Shown here: positions 25,947 through 35,246 of the stretch, piece after piece
Layout: every line of letters starts with the position of its first letter
Numbering within the stretch: position 1 is the first letter of the stretch
Source: Bog-257 sp963846715
Lineage (GTDB): Bacteria; Acidobacteriota; Terriglobia; Terriglobales; Acidobacteriaceae
Direction: 5' to 3'
NCBI GenBank assembly: GCA_963846715.1
Contig: CAWJXA010000008.1
Location: 744,001 to 808,000 of the forward strand
DNA length: 64,000 nt
Translations under genes and position numbers: made by a program
Notes under the pieces: generated by a model
The model's input: the letters and a program-made list of their open reading frames with translations, nothing else
Databases searched by the model: none
Told to the model about the DNA's origin: nothing

Positions 25947-27617
25947 CTACGGCTCGACTCCGCCCGTCGTTCTCTCGACCATTGGTTCCGACGCAGTAAC
26001 GTTGGGAGTGGCCGGGGCTTTTTTCCTGCGCAGCTCGCGCGGCAAGTTCGACTTGGTTAGCCATAGTCCAACCGCGACCGCCGCCAGCCAGGTCACGCTG
26101 ATGAGCGCCAGGGACAGCAAATCGGCTCTCCGGCTGCCGTCGACGGCAATGGTTCGACCGACGAAGAAGCACACCGCGGCAGCAAAGACCGCCGTTCCCA
26201 GTGCCTTCGACACCTCCGGCCACGGCATCCCACCTAGTGGGACAAGCTTCTTCCAATTCAGCAGCCAGGCGAGCGCGACGGTGTGCATCAGTATGCCAAC
26301 GTCGGATGCCATAGCCAATCCGGTTACGCCAAAATGATGGAAGAACGTTGAGTACACCGGCAGCGATACCGCCACAATGACCGTGCTGGCGATCATCGGC
26401 GTGAGGGTGTCGCCCGCGGCGTAGAAGGCGCGAGCGTATAGCGCCTGCGCTGACCACAACGCCAGAGAAAGTGCGAACCAGAAAAAATAGACAGCCGTTT
26501 CCTGCGAATCCTGGAAGCTGAAGCGCCCACGGCGATAGACCAGGTCAATGAGTGGTAGTGCGGCCGGCATCATCCATGCAGCTGAGAGAAACGATGCCGC
26601 TGAGATGCGGTACACAGACCCATTGACGGTGTCGGCGAAGTCCTTGCGCCGGCCTTCGCCAAAGAGGCGCGCGAAGAAAGGCATCGAAGCCTGGCCGGTG
26701 GCTTGGCCGAGAATCGAGATGGGCACGGCGAACAGGCGCTTGGCGTAATTCAGCCGGGTAATGTCGCCCGCTCCGCCGGAGGCGAAATAGCGCAGGATCC
26801 AGTCATCGGCGGAAACGAGAGACACCCCCAGCATCAAGGGGATGGAAAGCTTCACCCACTCGCGAAATTCAGGATTGCGAAAGTCAAAGTTGAGGCGGTA
26901 GGTCAGGCCATCGCGCGCTGCGCCGATTGCGTTGATGAGAAACGGTCCGACGATGGCGCCAAACAGTGCACCGTAGGCCAGCGACGTGATGCCGAACCGG
27001 CGTGCACCAAGCACCCCACCCACAATGATGAACAGGTTGTAGAAGATTGGGCTGAAGGCCGGATAGAGGAACATCCGCCGCGAAAAAAGCACCGCCGAAA
27101 CAATTCCCCCGGCGTAGAAGAAGATCTGGCCGGGTAGCAGAATGCGGGTGAGATGAACGCATAGCTGCAACTGGTCGGCGGAAAAGTGCGGGAAGATGAG
27201 CCGCTCCAGTTGCGGGGTAAAGATCTCCAGCAGCACCGTGCCCAGGCACACCACCGCGGTCATGATGGTGATGGTGGAGTTGAACGCGTCCTGCGCTTCT
27301 TTGGTCCGTCCCTTCGATGTGTGCCGCGTGTAAATGGAGATGAAAGTGATGGACGCTGTGCCGCCGGCGAGGATGTAGTTGAGGAAGTCCGGCAGGTTGA
27401 ACGCGCCGACGTAGGCATCGGTACTGAGCCCGGCTCCGAAGGCCCAGGCGATGTACGCCTCACGCAGGTAGCCAATTACCCGCGACAGCATGACGGCCGA
27501 AATCATCAGGAGCGTGGCCGAGAAAGCAGTGTGCTGGTGCGATGGCCGCAGGATGCGCAGCAGACGCGCCCAGAAACTGGGGGCTGGGCTTGCGCTGTGG
27601 GCGGCCGGAGGCGGCAT
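25947..27617 (-). CDS. murJ: Lipid II flippase MurJ
   Basis: 556 residues with about 14 membrane helices of the MOP superfamily. The N-terminus has LMISAVMLSRVIGYLREAYI and GAGLSTDAYVGAFNLPDFL, the classic MurJ opening (R-x-x-G-x-x-R-E). Later motifs include LLPGQIFFYAGGIVSAVLFS and TLTPMIASTVIVAVSLPVY. It moves lipid-linked peptidoglycan precursor to the outer face of the inner membrane. It is transcribed toward the small zinc-ribbon gene and away from the esterase gene. Confidence 0.88.
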   Translation of the reverse strand: MPPPAAHSASPAPSFWARLLRILRPSHQHTAFSATLLMISAVMLSRVIGYLREAYIAWAFGAGLSTDAYVGAFNLPDFLNYILAGGTASITFISIYTRHTSKGRTKEAQDAFNSTITIMTAVVCLGTVLLEIFTPQLERLIFPHFSADQLQLCVHLTRILLPGQIFFYAGGIVSAVLFSRRMFLYPAFSPIFYNLFIIVGGVLGARRFGITSLAYGALFGAIVGPFLINAIGAARDGLTYRLNFDFRNPEFREWVKLSIPLMLGVSLVSADDWILRYFASGGAGDITRLNYAKRLFAVPISILGQATGQASMPFFARLFGEGRRKDFADTVNGSVYRISAASFLSAAWMMPAALPLIDLVYRRGRFSFQDSQETAVYFFWFALSLALWSAQALYARAFYAAGDTLTPMIASTVIVAVSLPVYSTFFHHFGVTGLAMASDVGILMHTVALAWLLNWKKLVPLGGMPWPEVSKALGTAVFAAAVCFFVGRTIAVDGSRRADLLSLALISVTWLAAVAVGLWLTKSNLPRELRRKKAPATPNVTASEPMVERTTGGVEP

Positions 27618-27783
27618 TCGACTGCGATTTTACACGCTAATGCCAGGGCTTCTGGCGGCCCGACAGTGGCAACCGTGGTGCGGGAATTTTCCAGGCGGCG
27701 GCGGTTTGCTTGATACTCTTCTCGGACACCCCACGTCAGACTGTTGTAGCGGGTGCGCGTGCGCTGACCACGGTCCGCTTCCC

Positions 27784-29865
27784 ATGAGAGCTGGAGATCG
27801 CAAAAACATTTCCTCGCATCGATCAGTCCAGCCCAGCCGATGGGTTGTGCTCGGGATACTCTTCGCCGCAATCTTCTTTGCTGGTGTTGACGGTTCGGCG
27901 CAAAGCGGCGAAACCCTGCTTCGCTACAAACTTCATGCCGGAGACCACCTTGTCTATCGCGAGGTGTTCGAGCGGCAGGGCAAGTCTTCCGACCAAACCT
28001 TTCGCACCCGAGCCGTGTTTCGCAACGATGTGGTGGTGCTCGACGAAGCCGGCGGCACGGTGTTGGTAGGCATCCAGCGCAACCGCCAATCGGCAGAGAT
28101 GCTGGAATATGGCGAGCACGGCAAAGATAAGCTCGCCCAGGGAACTGCGGAATTCAATCAGCGCATGGCGAAGCGGTCGCCGGAGTTTTACGATGCCAAT
28201 GTTTTCTCCGCGAGTGGTGTTCCGCAAGCTCCGTTGACGACGGTGCGCGAAGCCACCACCAAATTGCTGTATGGAATTCCCGAGATTCTTCCGCTGCCGG
28301 CCGGCCCCGCGCAGCCTGGCGCAGAAGCGCAGAGCCGGCCCTCGGGTATTGCCGTCGCTTTGCTTCGCTTCGAGCCAGCTTCGGGAGAAAACTGCGCGAT
28401 CTTCGCCGATAACGGGTCCCGCGCCGGCATGCACCTGACCTACACCTTCTGCCCGCAGCAGGGCGTGGTGAGCAAGGTCGAGTTCACGGGGGAAGGCCAC
28501 GAGTTTGGCGATTCCATCATCCGCGAGCACATGACCCTGGAGTTATTGGACGTGCACCGCGGCGAAACGCCGGCATCGTGGCTGGCGGACACACAGGTAC
28601 AGCAGGGCGCGCTCAGCGCCTATCTCATCGCCGGGATTGCGGCTCCGGCGCCGGATGCACTGGCGGCGCTGTTGCGTACCGGCGTGCCCGAGGTGCAAGC
28701 TCTCGCGCTGGCGGTGTATTACCAGAAAAAATTAACTCCGCCGCAGGAATTGCTCAGCCCGTTGCTAAGCAGCCCAAATGCCGAAGTACAGCGTATCGCG
28801 GCTCGCTTTGACGAGAGGCCTCCCAAGGAACCGACCGGCTCCTGTTCGCTCCCGCCGCTGCACTATGAGCGACAAAAGCCCGGCACCACGCTAAGAAGCA
28901 TGACTACCCCGTCGTTCGCCGGCACGCCGTTCATGGTTCACGTGCCCCTGGACTACCGTGGCGACCAGCCTTTCCCGCTCCTGGTGTACCTCAGCGGGGG
29001 AGCCGGGCAGGCTTTCGATGCGGCGCTCACCGCGGAAGAAGTTGTGGGCCATTCTGGATTTCTGGCGGTCTACCCGAACGCGGGCGGTGCAATGTGGTGG
29101 GAGCAGAAGTCGACCGCCATGGTGCACGATCTGCTTTTGGAAATTCTGCGAACCTACAACGTGGACACTAACCGAGTTTACCTCGCAGGCTACAGCAATG
29201 GAGGGAGCGCAGCGTTGTACTTCGGAACCCTGTGGCCCGAGCGATGGGCGGCCATCGCGTCTCAGATGGGCGCGGGAGTGAATTCTCCCAGCGGCGAGAC
29301 GCTTCCGCTGAAGAACGTTCTGAACGTGCCGATGCTGTTTTTGCATGGCGATAAGGACACGCTGATTCCGTCATCGGCTTCGGTCACCACTTACGATGAA
29401 TTGCGCGGCCTGCACCCGCGAGTGCCTCCGGAACTGCACATCTTGAAGGGTCGCGGGCACGAGATCACGTTGTCCAGCGATGACGGTCTCACGATGCCGT
29501 TCCTGGAACGATTTCGTCGGGAGCCGTTTCCCCGCAACATCGCGATGAAGATTACGAGCCTGACTTATCCCCGGCGTTACTGGGTTGAGGTGCTTGAGAA
29601 AGAAGGCGGCGCCGCCGAAGTCGAGGGGCGCATTCTTGCGGATAACACGGTCGAGATCAAGACGAAGAATGTCCGCAAGCTGCGCTTGCTGCTTCGAAAG
29701 GAATTGTTCGACACGAGCGGAGCCATTCGGGTACGCGTCAATGGCAGAGAGCAGGCTCCGCGAGGGATGACGAACAGCTGTGCGATGTTTGTTCAGAGCG
29801 CAGAAGCGTATGCCGACCCGTTTCTGGCTTACACGGACGAGTGGGTGATTGACGTGGCGAAATAG
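27784..29865 (+). CDS. Secreted esterase, PHB-depolymerase-like, with an extra N-terminal domain
   Basis: 693 residues from the ATG at 27784. A signal sequence (WVVLGILFAAIFFAGVDG) is followed by about 350 residues without recognisable family, containing beta-rich and then helical parts. The C-terminal alpha/beta-hydrolase has the nucleophile elbow GYSNGGS (Ser about 471), acidic HGDKDTLIP (Asp about 523-525) and GRGHEITL (His about 559), as in PHB depolymerase and feruloyl-esterase-like enzymes. Probable periplasmic or secreted ester hydrolase, substrate unknown. An in-frame extension back to 27490 overlaps murJ and is rejected. Confidence 0.75.
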   Translation: MRAGDRKNISSHRSVQPSRWVVLGILFAAIFFAGVDGSAQSGETLLRYKLHAGDHLVYREVFERQGKSSDQTFRTRAVFRNDVVVLDEAGGTVLVGIQRNRQSAEMLEYGEHGKDKLAQGTAEFNQRMAKRSPEFYDANVFSASGVPQAPLTTVREATTKLLYGIPEILPLPAGPAQPGAEAQSRPSGIAVALLRFEPASGENCAIFADNGSRAGMHLTYTFCPQQGVVSKVEFTGEGHEFGDSIIREHMTLELLDVHRGETPASWLADTQVQQGALSAYLIAGIAAPAPDALAALLRTGVPEVQALALAVYYQKKLTPPQELLSPLLSSPNAEVQRIAARFDERPPKEPTGSCSLPPLHYERQKPGTTLRSMTTPSFAGTPFMVHVPLDYRGDQPFPLLVYLSGGAGQAFDAALTAEEVVGHSGFLAVYPNAGGAMWWEQKSTAMVHDLLLEILRTYNVDTNRVYLAGYSNGGSAALYFGTLWPERWAAIASQMGAGVNSPSGETLPLKNVLNVPMLFLHGDKDTLIPSSASVTTYDELRGLHPRVPPELHILKGRGHEITLSSDDGLTMPFLERFRREPFPRNIAMKITSLTYPRRYWVEVLEKEGGAAEVEGRILADNTVEIKTKNVRKLRLLLRKELFDTSGAIRVRVNGREQAPRGMTNSCAMFVQSAEAYADPFLAYTDEWVIDVAK

Positions 29866-30226
29866 AAGGGGCATGGCTTTAGCCCTGCCGTAAACAGCAG
29901 TTCTTTAAAGGCTGTACAGATTGCTGAAAGAGTTGATTGCGACTAGCTTTGAAGGGGCGTATGTTCAGGTGCGCCGTTACAAGCTCATTATTTCTGTTAT
30001 CCCGAGCCGGCTTTAGCCGGCGGCAGAAAAGGCGAAGCCCCTCAGGGGCTGAAGCCCGCTTCTGCGGCAGTTCGTACGGCGTGCCTGAAGGCACGCACCT
30101 TCAAAGCGTTTCCCATCAGCTACCAAAGGGGCGAATAGTCGGCTTGTCGTGTCTTCGTCTGGGAGCGGATTTTCAGCTGGCGCAACTCTTCCTGGCAAAC
30201 CGGAACCGCTTTGGCTGGACTGACTC
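29866..30226. other. Intergenic region with palindromic repeats
   Basis: No gene seen. The middle is taken up by the palindromes at 30006-30096; the remaining bases show nothing. Confidence 0.5.
30006..30096. repeat. Cluster of three palindromes
   Basis: GCCGGC-TTTA-GCCGGC (30006-30021), AGCCCC-TCA-GGGGCT (30036-30050) and GCGTGCC-TGAA-GGCACGC (30079-30096) follow each other. There are three hairpins, as in the main repeat family, but the sequence differs: the TAGCCCAG linker is missing. It is a related or second family. Confidence 0.6.
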
Positions 30227-30430
30227 TCAGTAGATCCCGCTGCGGTAGATGACCCACCAGCTAACGAACAGCGCGACGAAGGTCTCGCCCACTCCCCACC
30301 CCAGCGGCAGGAAGAACGCACCCAAGCTGAGCAGCGTGAACAATAGCCAGAAGGATTTTTTCTGATCGTCCAAATACGTTATGCTTCCACGCCGGGGAGA
30401 TTGCCGGCCCGGCGATAGGGTTGCCATCAA
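30227..30430 (-). CDS. Small membrane protein, unknown
   Basis: 67 residues. After a polar N-terminus there are two adjacent hydrophobic segments, FWLLFTLLSLGAFFLPLGW and ETFVALFVSWWVIYRSGIY, making a helical hairpin with both ends probably in the cytoplasm. No family recognised. The composition and the aromatic C-terminus look like a real membrane protein rather than a shadow frame. Confidence 0.5.
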   Translation of the reverse strand: MMATLSPGRQSPRRGSITYLDDQKKSFWLLFTLLSLGAFFLPLGWGVGETFVALFVSWWVIYRSGIY

Positions 30431-30629
30431 GACAGCCCATTTTTCTGATCTCCCACGATTTTAGTGAAAGGCGGCCATGAGCGGATACATTTGGTCGGGT
30501 CCGGAAACCTGATTGAAAAGTCGATGGCGGACTGCAACGCACGGTTCGCCGACCCAGGCTACTGGGCGAGTGTTATCACTTTCGGCGCAACCCTGGGGAA
30601 GCAAACCAGCGCGTCGCACCCGGGCTCGA

Positions 30630-31478
30630 TTAATCGGCGATCACGGCGTCGACCCGCTCTACCGCCGGAGCCATGCTGGGAACAATCGTCAGGACGTCGG
30701 TCTGCACCTTGTCCCACTGCTGAATGAGCAGCCCCTTGGCTTCGAACAGGTTGCGGATCGAGTGCTGGTCCCAGCCCACAACCTCCTCCAGGATGGGAAT
30801 GAGGATGGCCAGCGCGCTGTCGCTGATGACCGAGCGCTTGGCGATTGGGGCCAGGTATTTGTTCTCGGAGACGGCGATTGTGAATCCGTCACGCCGGTTT
30901 ACGTGCAGCATGACGTGGATGTCGGAGCTGCCGTCGCCTACGTAGACGATGCGGTCGGGCCCTGTCCTCAAGGTCTCAAGCAGTTGATCGATGACGGCAA
31001 CTTTTCCATAGCCGGCCGTGACCTGCAGGATTCGCTCGATCTCGCCCTGCTTGTTGTACTCAAACTCTGTGCCGTAGATATGGTCGGCCGGAATAATGCC
31101 TTCAAGGGCCGACCGGATTACTTCCACCGGACCAGCGGAGATCACGTAGAAATCAAAGTGATAGCCTTCGACCTCGTCCGACAGGAAGCTATACAGCGAA
31201 TCAATGTTGGGCTTCAGACGGACGCGCTTGCCCGCCTCATAGAGATGCTCGGGGCGCACTTTCGAGCGAAACTCAGGGTCGTGCAACAGCAAGTAGGCGA
31301 GCTCGCCCCCCTGCTGCACCAGGTTCAGTTTCGCCATCCCGGTGGCCTTGCGCTCAAATTCCGCTTCAGAAATACCCAACAGCTCGGCCAAAACGTAGCC
31401 CGAGTCGTTAAAGCTCAGGGTCTGGTCAAAATCGCTGGCAAATATATAGCGTTTCTTATGATTTATCTTCTCTATCAT
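30630..31478 (-). CDS. HAD-superfamily phosphatase, SerB-like
   Basis: 282 residues. Motif I is ASDFDQTLS (DxDxT with two aspartates), motif II is VISAGP, and motif III/IV is YVGDGSSDIHVM. The cap region (about 30-90) is helical, as in phosphoserine-phosphatase-like enzymes. It is a cytoplasmic phosphomonoesterase of unknown substrate. I prefer ATG 31478 to the TTG at 31520 because the extra 14 residues are polar and unlike the family. It stands alone on its strand. Confidence 0.78.
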   Translation of the reverse strand: MIEKINHKKRYIFASDFDQTLSFNDSGYVLAELLGISEAEFERKATGMAKLNLVQQGGELAYLLLHDPEFRSKVRPEHLYEAGKRVRLKPNIDSLYSFLSDEVEGYHFDFYVISAGPVEVIRSALEGIIPADHIYGTEFEYNKQGEIERILQVTAGYGKVAVIDQLLETLRTGPDRIVYVGDGSSDIHVMLHVNRRDGFTIAVSENKYLAPIAKRSVISDSALAILIPILEEVVGWDQHSIRNLFEAKGLLIQQWDKVQTDVLTIVPSMAPAVERVDAVIAD

Positions 31479-31697
31479 GGTCTCTGGTTCGGGTTGATGG
31501 TTCTGCTGGTCTAAATTCAAACCCAGCTCCTCTCTAGAAAAATTATGTATGAGATGGGTATTAGATTCCCGCCTTGGTTCAGAGTTGATGAAATTACGAT
31601 AGATTCTTTGGATAGTTAGTATTTTAGGTGTTTATATGCAGATACAAGTCATCCAGAGCGAAGAATTGGCGGAAGTCGGTACCGTGAAAGGGCGATT

Positions 31698-33032
31698 ATG
31701 AAAGCAATATGGCTGGCAGCGGCAGCTCTGACCCTGGCAGGGAGCTGCTGGGCGCAGTCGGGTGCAAGCGACAGCTCGGCCCTGTCGGCCGAGGTGAACG
31801 CAGTTTATCCGCAGGTGAAGACGTTGTACGTGGACCTGCACCAGCATCCCGAGCTGTCGGGGCATGAGGTCAACACGGCCGCAACCATTGCGGGCAAGTT
31901 GCGAGGGCTTGGCTACGCCGTCACCGAAAAAGTAGGGGGCACCGGGGTGGTCGCTGTCCTGCGCAACGGAGCAGGCCCCACGGTCATGTTGCGCACGGAG
32001 CTGGACGCGCTCCCCGTGGAAGAGAAGACCGGGCTTCCCTACGCGAGCAAGGTCACGACCAAGAATGACGCCGGCTTGACGGTGCCGGTAATGCATGCCT
32101 GTGGACACGACATCCACATGGCCGCATTGGTGGGCACGGCAGAGATCATGGCCAAGAGCAAAGATCAATGGCACGGGACGCTGATACTGATCGGCCAGCC
32201 CGCCGAGGAGACCGTTGGCGGCGCCACAGGCATGCTGGCCGACGGACTGTTTACGCGCTTTCCCAAGCCTGACGTCGCGGTTGCCGTGCACACCACCAAT
32301 AATTTGCCGGCGGGCAAAGTAGGCATCGCTCCGGAATATGCGCTTTCGAACGCCGATACCGTAAACATCACGATTTATGGCCGGGGAGGCCATGGGGCGC
32401 GGCCGGAAACCACGGTGGATCCCATTGTTATCGCCGCCCGCACCATCTTGAGCTTGCAGACCATCGTGTCACGCGAGATCAAGCCGGGCGATCCCGCTGT
32501 GATCACGGTTGGCTACATCCAGGGAGGCACGAAGAACAACATCATCCCCGATGAAGTTCACCTTGGCCTCACCGTGCGTTCGTTTACGCCCGGAGTTCGC
32601 AAACATTTGCTGGCATCAATCGAGCGTGTCGCCAAGGCGGAAGCCCAGGCAGCGGATGCTCCCAAAGCCCCGCTGGTGCAGGTTACGGAGTCGACGGACG
32701 CGCTTTACAACGATCCCAAGCTGGCCGAACGCCTCGGCCAGGTCTTGAGTGATGCACTCGGAGCCGGCAACTTCCAAAAGATGCCTCCGGAGATGGTCTC
32801 CGAGGATTTTTCCGCCTACGTGGAGGCCGGTGTGCCTTCGTTCTATTTCCGCCTGGGTGTCGCCGACCCGGCGAAGTTTAAAGAGGCGGCAACCAGTGGT
32901 GTGCCGCTTCCTTCAAATCATTCACCGTACTTTGCCCCCGACATGGAGCCCAGCCTGAAAACTGCGATGGAGTCTGAGGTGGTGGTGCTGCGGAACTTGA
33001 TGCCCGCCGGCGGCGGTGCCGGTCTGCCATGA
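31698..33032 (+). CDS. Exported M20-family amidohydrolase
   Basis: 444 residues with a signal peptide (MKAIWLAAAALTLAGSCWAQ). The M20D metallopeptidase pattern is complete: LHQHPELSGHE, RTELDALPVEEKTGLPYAS, HACGHDIHMA and GQPAEETVGGA supply the metal ligands and the catalytic Glu, and GRGGHGARPE belongs to the dimer domain. Relatives are hippurate hydrolases and N-acyl amino-acid amidohydrolases that free amino acids from acyl groups. The signal peptide puts this one in the periplasm, which is common in Acidobacteriota. It is divergent from the HAD gene. Confidence 0.87.
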   Translation: MKAIWLAAAALTLAGSCWAQSGASDSSALSAEVNAVYPQVKTLYVDLHQHPELSGHEVNTAATIAGKLRGLGYAVTEKVGGTGVVAVLRNGAGPTVMLRTELDALPVEEKTGLPYASKVTTKNDAGLTVPVMHACGHDIHMAALVGTAEIMAKSKDQWHGTLILIGQPAEETVGGATGMLADGLFTRFPKPDVAVAVHTTNNLPAGKVGIAPEYALSNADTVNITIYGRGGHGARPETTVDPIVIAARTILSLQTIVSREIKPGDPAVITVGYIQGGTKNNIIPDEVHLGLTVRSFTPGVRKHLLASIERVAKAEAQAADAPKAPLVQVTESTDALYNDPKLAERLGQVLSDALGAGNFQKMPPEMVSEDFSAYVEAGVPSFYFRLGVADPAKFKEAATSGVPLPSNHSPYFAPDMEPSLKTAMESEVVVLRNLMPAGGGAGLP

Positions 33033-33191
33033 ATCGCCGGCTTCGTGGTATGCGGTGATGAAGGGCGGCCCACATCTGCTGAAGAGTCGAGACTACCCGA
33101 ACTCAAGTCCATCCGAATTTGCGCTGCCGATCTTCGCCTGTTTTGATATCCTCCGCAAGGACGATTTCAGGACCGGCAGGAAACATCCATA

Positions 33192-33545
33192 ATGAAGATT
33201 CTTATGCTCACCACGGACCCGGAGCTGGCTCTTTTGCGCCAGCGCGCCTTAGAGTCCGCCGGCCACTCGGTAGTAACCATCATCAGCGAAAAAGAAGCAC
33301 TCGAGGCGCCGGCTAAGCAAGGACCGGTGGATCTCGTCCTGGTCTGTCACCGCCTGCCCGATGCGACGGCGAGAAAGGTGATCCGTCTTTTCCACGAGCG
33401 CCAGCCGGAGGGCAAAATCGTGTACATCGTCCATCTTTACGGCGAGTGGCCCGAGGTGGAGGCCGACCGCTACGTGGTAGGGGCCGACGGACCGGACGCG
33501 CTGCTGCGCGTAATCAGCGAAACCGGTCCGCAAGCGACGGCCTGA
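33192..33545 (+). CDS. Stand-alone response-regulator receiver-like domain, likely not phosphorylated
   Basis: 117 residues with the alternating beta/alpha receiver fold: KILMLTTDPELALLRQRALE, VDLVLVCHRLPDATARKVI, KIVYIVHL and YVVGADGPDALLRVI. The position of the phosphorylated aspartate (DLVLLDxxLP in normal receivers) is Cys here (DLVLVCHRLP). The acidic pair after strand 1 is reduced to TDPE, and the conserved Lys is not evident. It therefore looks like a pseudo-receiver working by protein contact. No histidine kinase is next to it. Confidence 0.65.
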   Translation: MKILMLTTDPELALLRQRALESAGHSVVTIISEKEALEAPAKQGPVDLVLVCHRLPDATARKVIRLFHERQPEGKIVYIVHLYGEWPEVEADRYVVGADGPDALLRVISETGPQATA

Positions 33546-33913
33546 TTACTTGGCCGAACCGTCAGCCTGAAACAAGCCGATGATATTTCCCTCCGTGTCC
33601 TGGCAATATGCGACATAGCCAACGTTAGGAATCGACATTTTGGGCGTCACCACTTTGCCGCCGTGACTCTCCACCTTGGCGGCGTATTCGTCGACCGAAC
33701 TCACTCCAATCGAATTCACGGTGCGGGGCGCAGAGTCTTTGTTGCGCAAGACGGCGCCGTCTATGCCGGGCTCCGGCGCCGAGCCGGTTTTCATCAGCCA
33801 ATATTCCATCGGGCCGCCCCAATTCTGCGCTTCCCACCCAAAGACGCTCTTGTAAACTCCACCGCGCGGGCTGTGTCCACCGCGCCCAACTCAAAATGTA
33901 CGACGCGATTCAT
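33546..33913 (-). pseudogene. VOC/glyoxalase-fold protein with one frameshift
   Basis: Starting at ATG 33913 the frame reads MNRVVHFELGAVDTARAVEF, then shifts near 33855, and the rest follows in another frame (MEYWLMKTGSAPEPG to LFQADGSAK). Adding one T to a TTT run gives EFYKSVFGWEAQNWGGPMEY, the normal VOC-family wording, and makes the length 123 codons. Members of this family bind metals or small molecules, and many are of unknown role. Loss of one base in a T run is a typical consensus error, so the gene may be intact in the organism. Confidence 0.75.
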
Positions 33914-34218
33914 GGTTCCTCCGTAAGCGTCGCGTTGTTATGACGGATTCGCAGCGGGCTCGCGAATTAGACGTGCGGATCGGCGCCGGGGCGCGCCGAT
34001 TTGCAACACAAGTTTCCGCCTGCCTTCTGCCCGGTTCGTGAGTGGGGCGGTTACCACTAAAGTTAGCGGCAGCTTGGACGATTTAAACTGCAACTTGTGC
34101 GAAAGTGTGCTACAAACACTGCACTACTTTCGGTGCGCGGGACGTCTAAAACGTGGCCAGAAGAAGAATTTCCAGGGAACGGGGTTCGGGCCAAGGGTCG
34201 AACCGGGTGAGGTGCGAA
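33914..34218. other. Intergenic region, nothing recognised
   Basis: About 300 bases with no convincing gene. A 97-codon frame crosses it (34038-34331) but has Cys-rich, improbable composition and no family likeness. There is no clear promoter or terminator. Confidence 0.4.
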
Positions 34219-34326
34219 GTGGACATGGTTACGGTCGCTGTGGTGGGTGTGATTGTCGTCAGCTATTTGATTGGTGCGTTAACCAGCTCGGTGGATACCG
34301 AGCGGGAACTGCCGCACCGCTACTAG
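34219..34326 (+). CDS. Very small single-helix membrane protein
   Basis: 33 to 35 codons. From GTG 34219 (or ATG 34225) the protein begins MVTVAVVGVIVVSYLIGALT, one perfect membrane helix, followed by a charged tail SSVDTERELPHRY. GAGG lies about seven bases before the GTG. A hydrophobic helix plus charged tail and a ribosome site make coding likely, but there is no homology to lean on. It precedes the pyrophosphatase gene by about 120 bases. Confidence 0.4.
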   Translation: MDMVTVAVVGVIVVSYLIGALTSSVDTERELPHRY

Positions 34327-34448
34327 ACTAGAGTGGGTCTGCAAGGCGAACACGAATTCCTGTGGATTTCTCCGCGTTTCTTCGTTGGCTTCCTGCCTCT
34401 CAGATAAAATGATGCTCGCCGGACTCTGATTTCTCGTAGTGTCCCCAT

Positions 34449-35000
34449 ATGACCCACGCCTGGCACGATATCTCTCCGGGGGCTGACCTGCCGCGGGAGT
34501 TCTACGCGGTCATCGAAATTCCCTTCGGCTCCAGCGTCAAGTACGAACTCGACAAACAGAGCGGGCTGATCAAGCTCGATCGCGTGCTCTACTCCGCGGT
34601 TTATTATCCGGCTAACTATGGCTTCATTCCGCAAACGCTGGCGGAAGACGACGATCCGCTCGACGTGCTGGTACTTTGCCAGGAAGCGGTAGTGCCGCTT
34701 ACGTTGATTCACGCCCGTGCCATCGGATTGATGACCATGATCGACTCCGGCAAGAAGGACCACAAAATCATTGCGGTCGCGACCCAGGACCCGGAGTTCA
34801 ATTCCTACATGGAAGCCGGGGAGATGCCGGAGCATCGGCTGAGCATGTTGCGCCGGTTTTTCCTCGACTACAAACAGCTCGAGGGCAAGGCCGTCGAGGT
34901 GGATGCAATCCAGCCCGCGGCGCACACCTTCCCGGTGATTGAGGACGCGCTGGCGCGCTACAGCCAACATCGGCGCCAGGGATTTGGCAAGGAACACTAA
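34449..35000 (+). CDS. ppa: Inorganic pyrophosphatase (family I)
   Basis: 183 residues, the usual size. Conserved parts include EIPFGSSVKYELDKQSGLI, YYPANYGFIPQTLAEDDDPLDVLVL (with the metal-binding acidic cluster D-D-D-P-L-D) and DHKIIAVATQDPEF. It hydrolyses pyrophosphate from biosynthetic reactions in the cytoplasm. It is a single gene with its own upstream region. Confidence 0.92.
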   Translation: MTHAWHDISPGADLPREFYAVIEIPFGSSVKYELDKQSGLIKLDRVLYSAVYYPANYGFIPQTLAEDDDPLDVLVLCQEAVVPLTLIHARAIGLMTMIDSGKKDHKIIAVATQDPEFNSYMEAGEMPEHRLSMLRRFFLDYKQLEGKAVEVDAIQPAAHTFPVIEDALARYSQHRRQGFGKEH

Positions 35001-35246
35001 GACCGCGGCTTCCTGAACGAGCGTATAATTGCGTCAGCGGGGTTATCGCCCACGGGTTTCCCTCCATCGCCTTCCGTTGCCAAAGAAGGCTTACTCTTCA
35101 GCCCTCCTTACAAGCGTACTTCCACGACGGTTGTGACTTTTGCCGGGGACGGCGCAAGAATCGTAAGAAGCAGAATGATCGCGCTGGAAGAAATAGCCGG
35201 GTAAACACGCTTCACGAAATGCGATTTAAAAATTCACGGAGGAACG

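Noticed and set aside
34038..34331. 97-codon frame before ppa
   Set aside because: Improbable composition, no ribosome site, and it overlaps a better microprotein in another frame.
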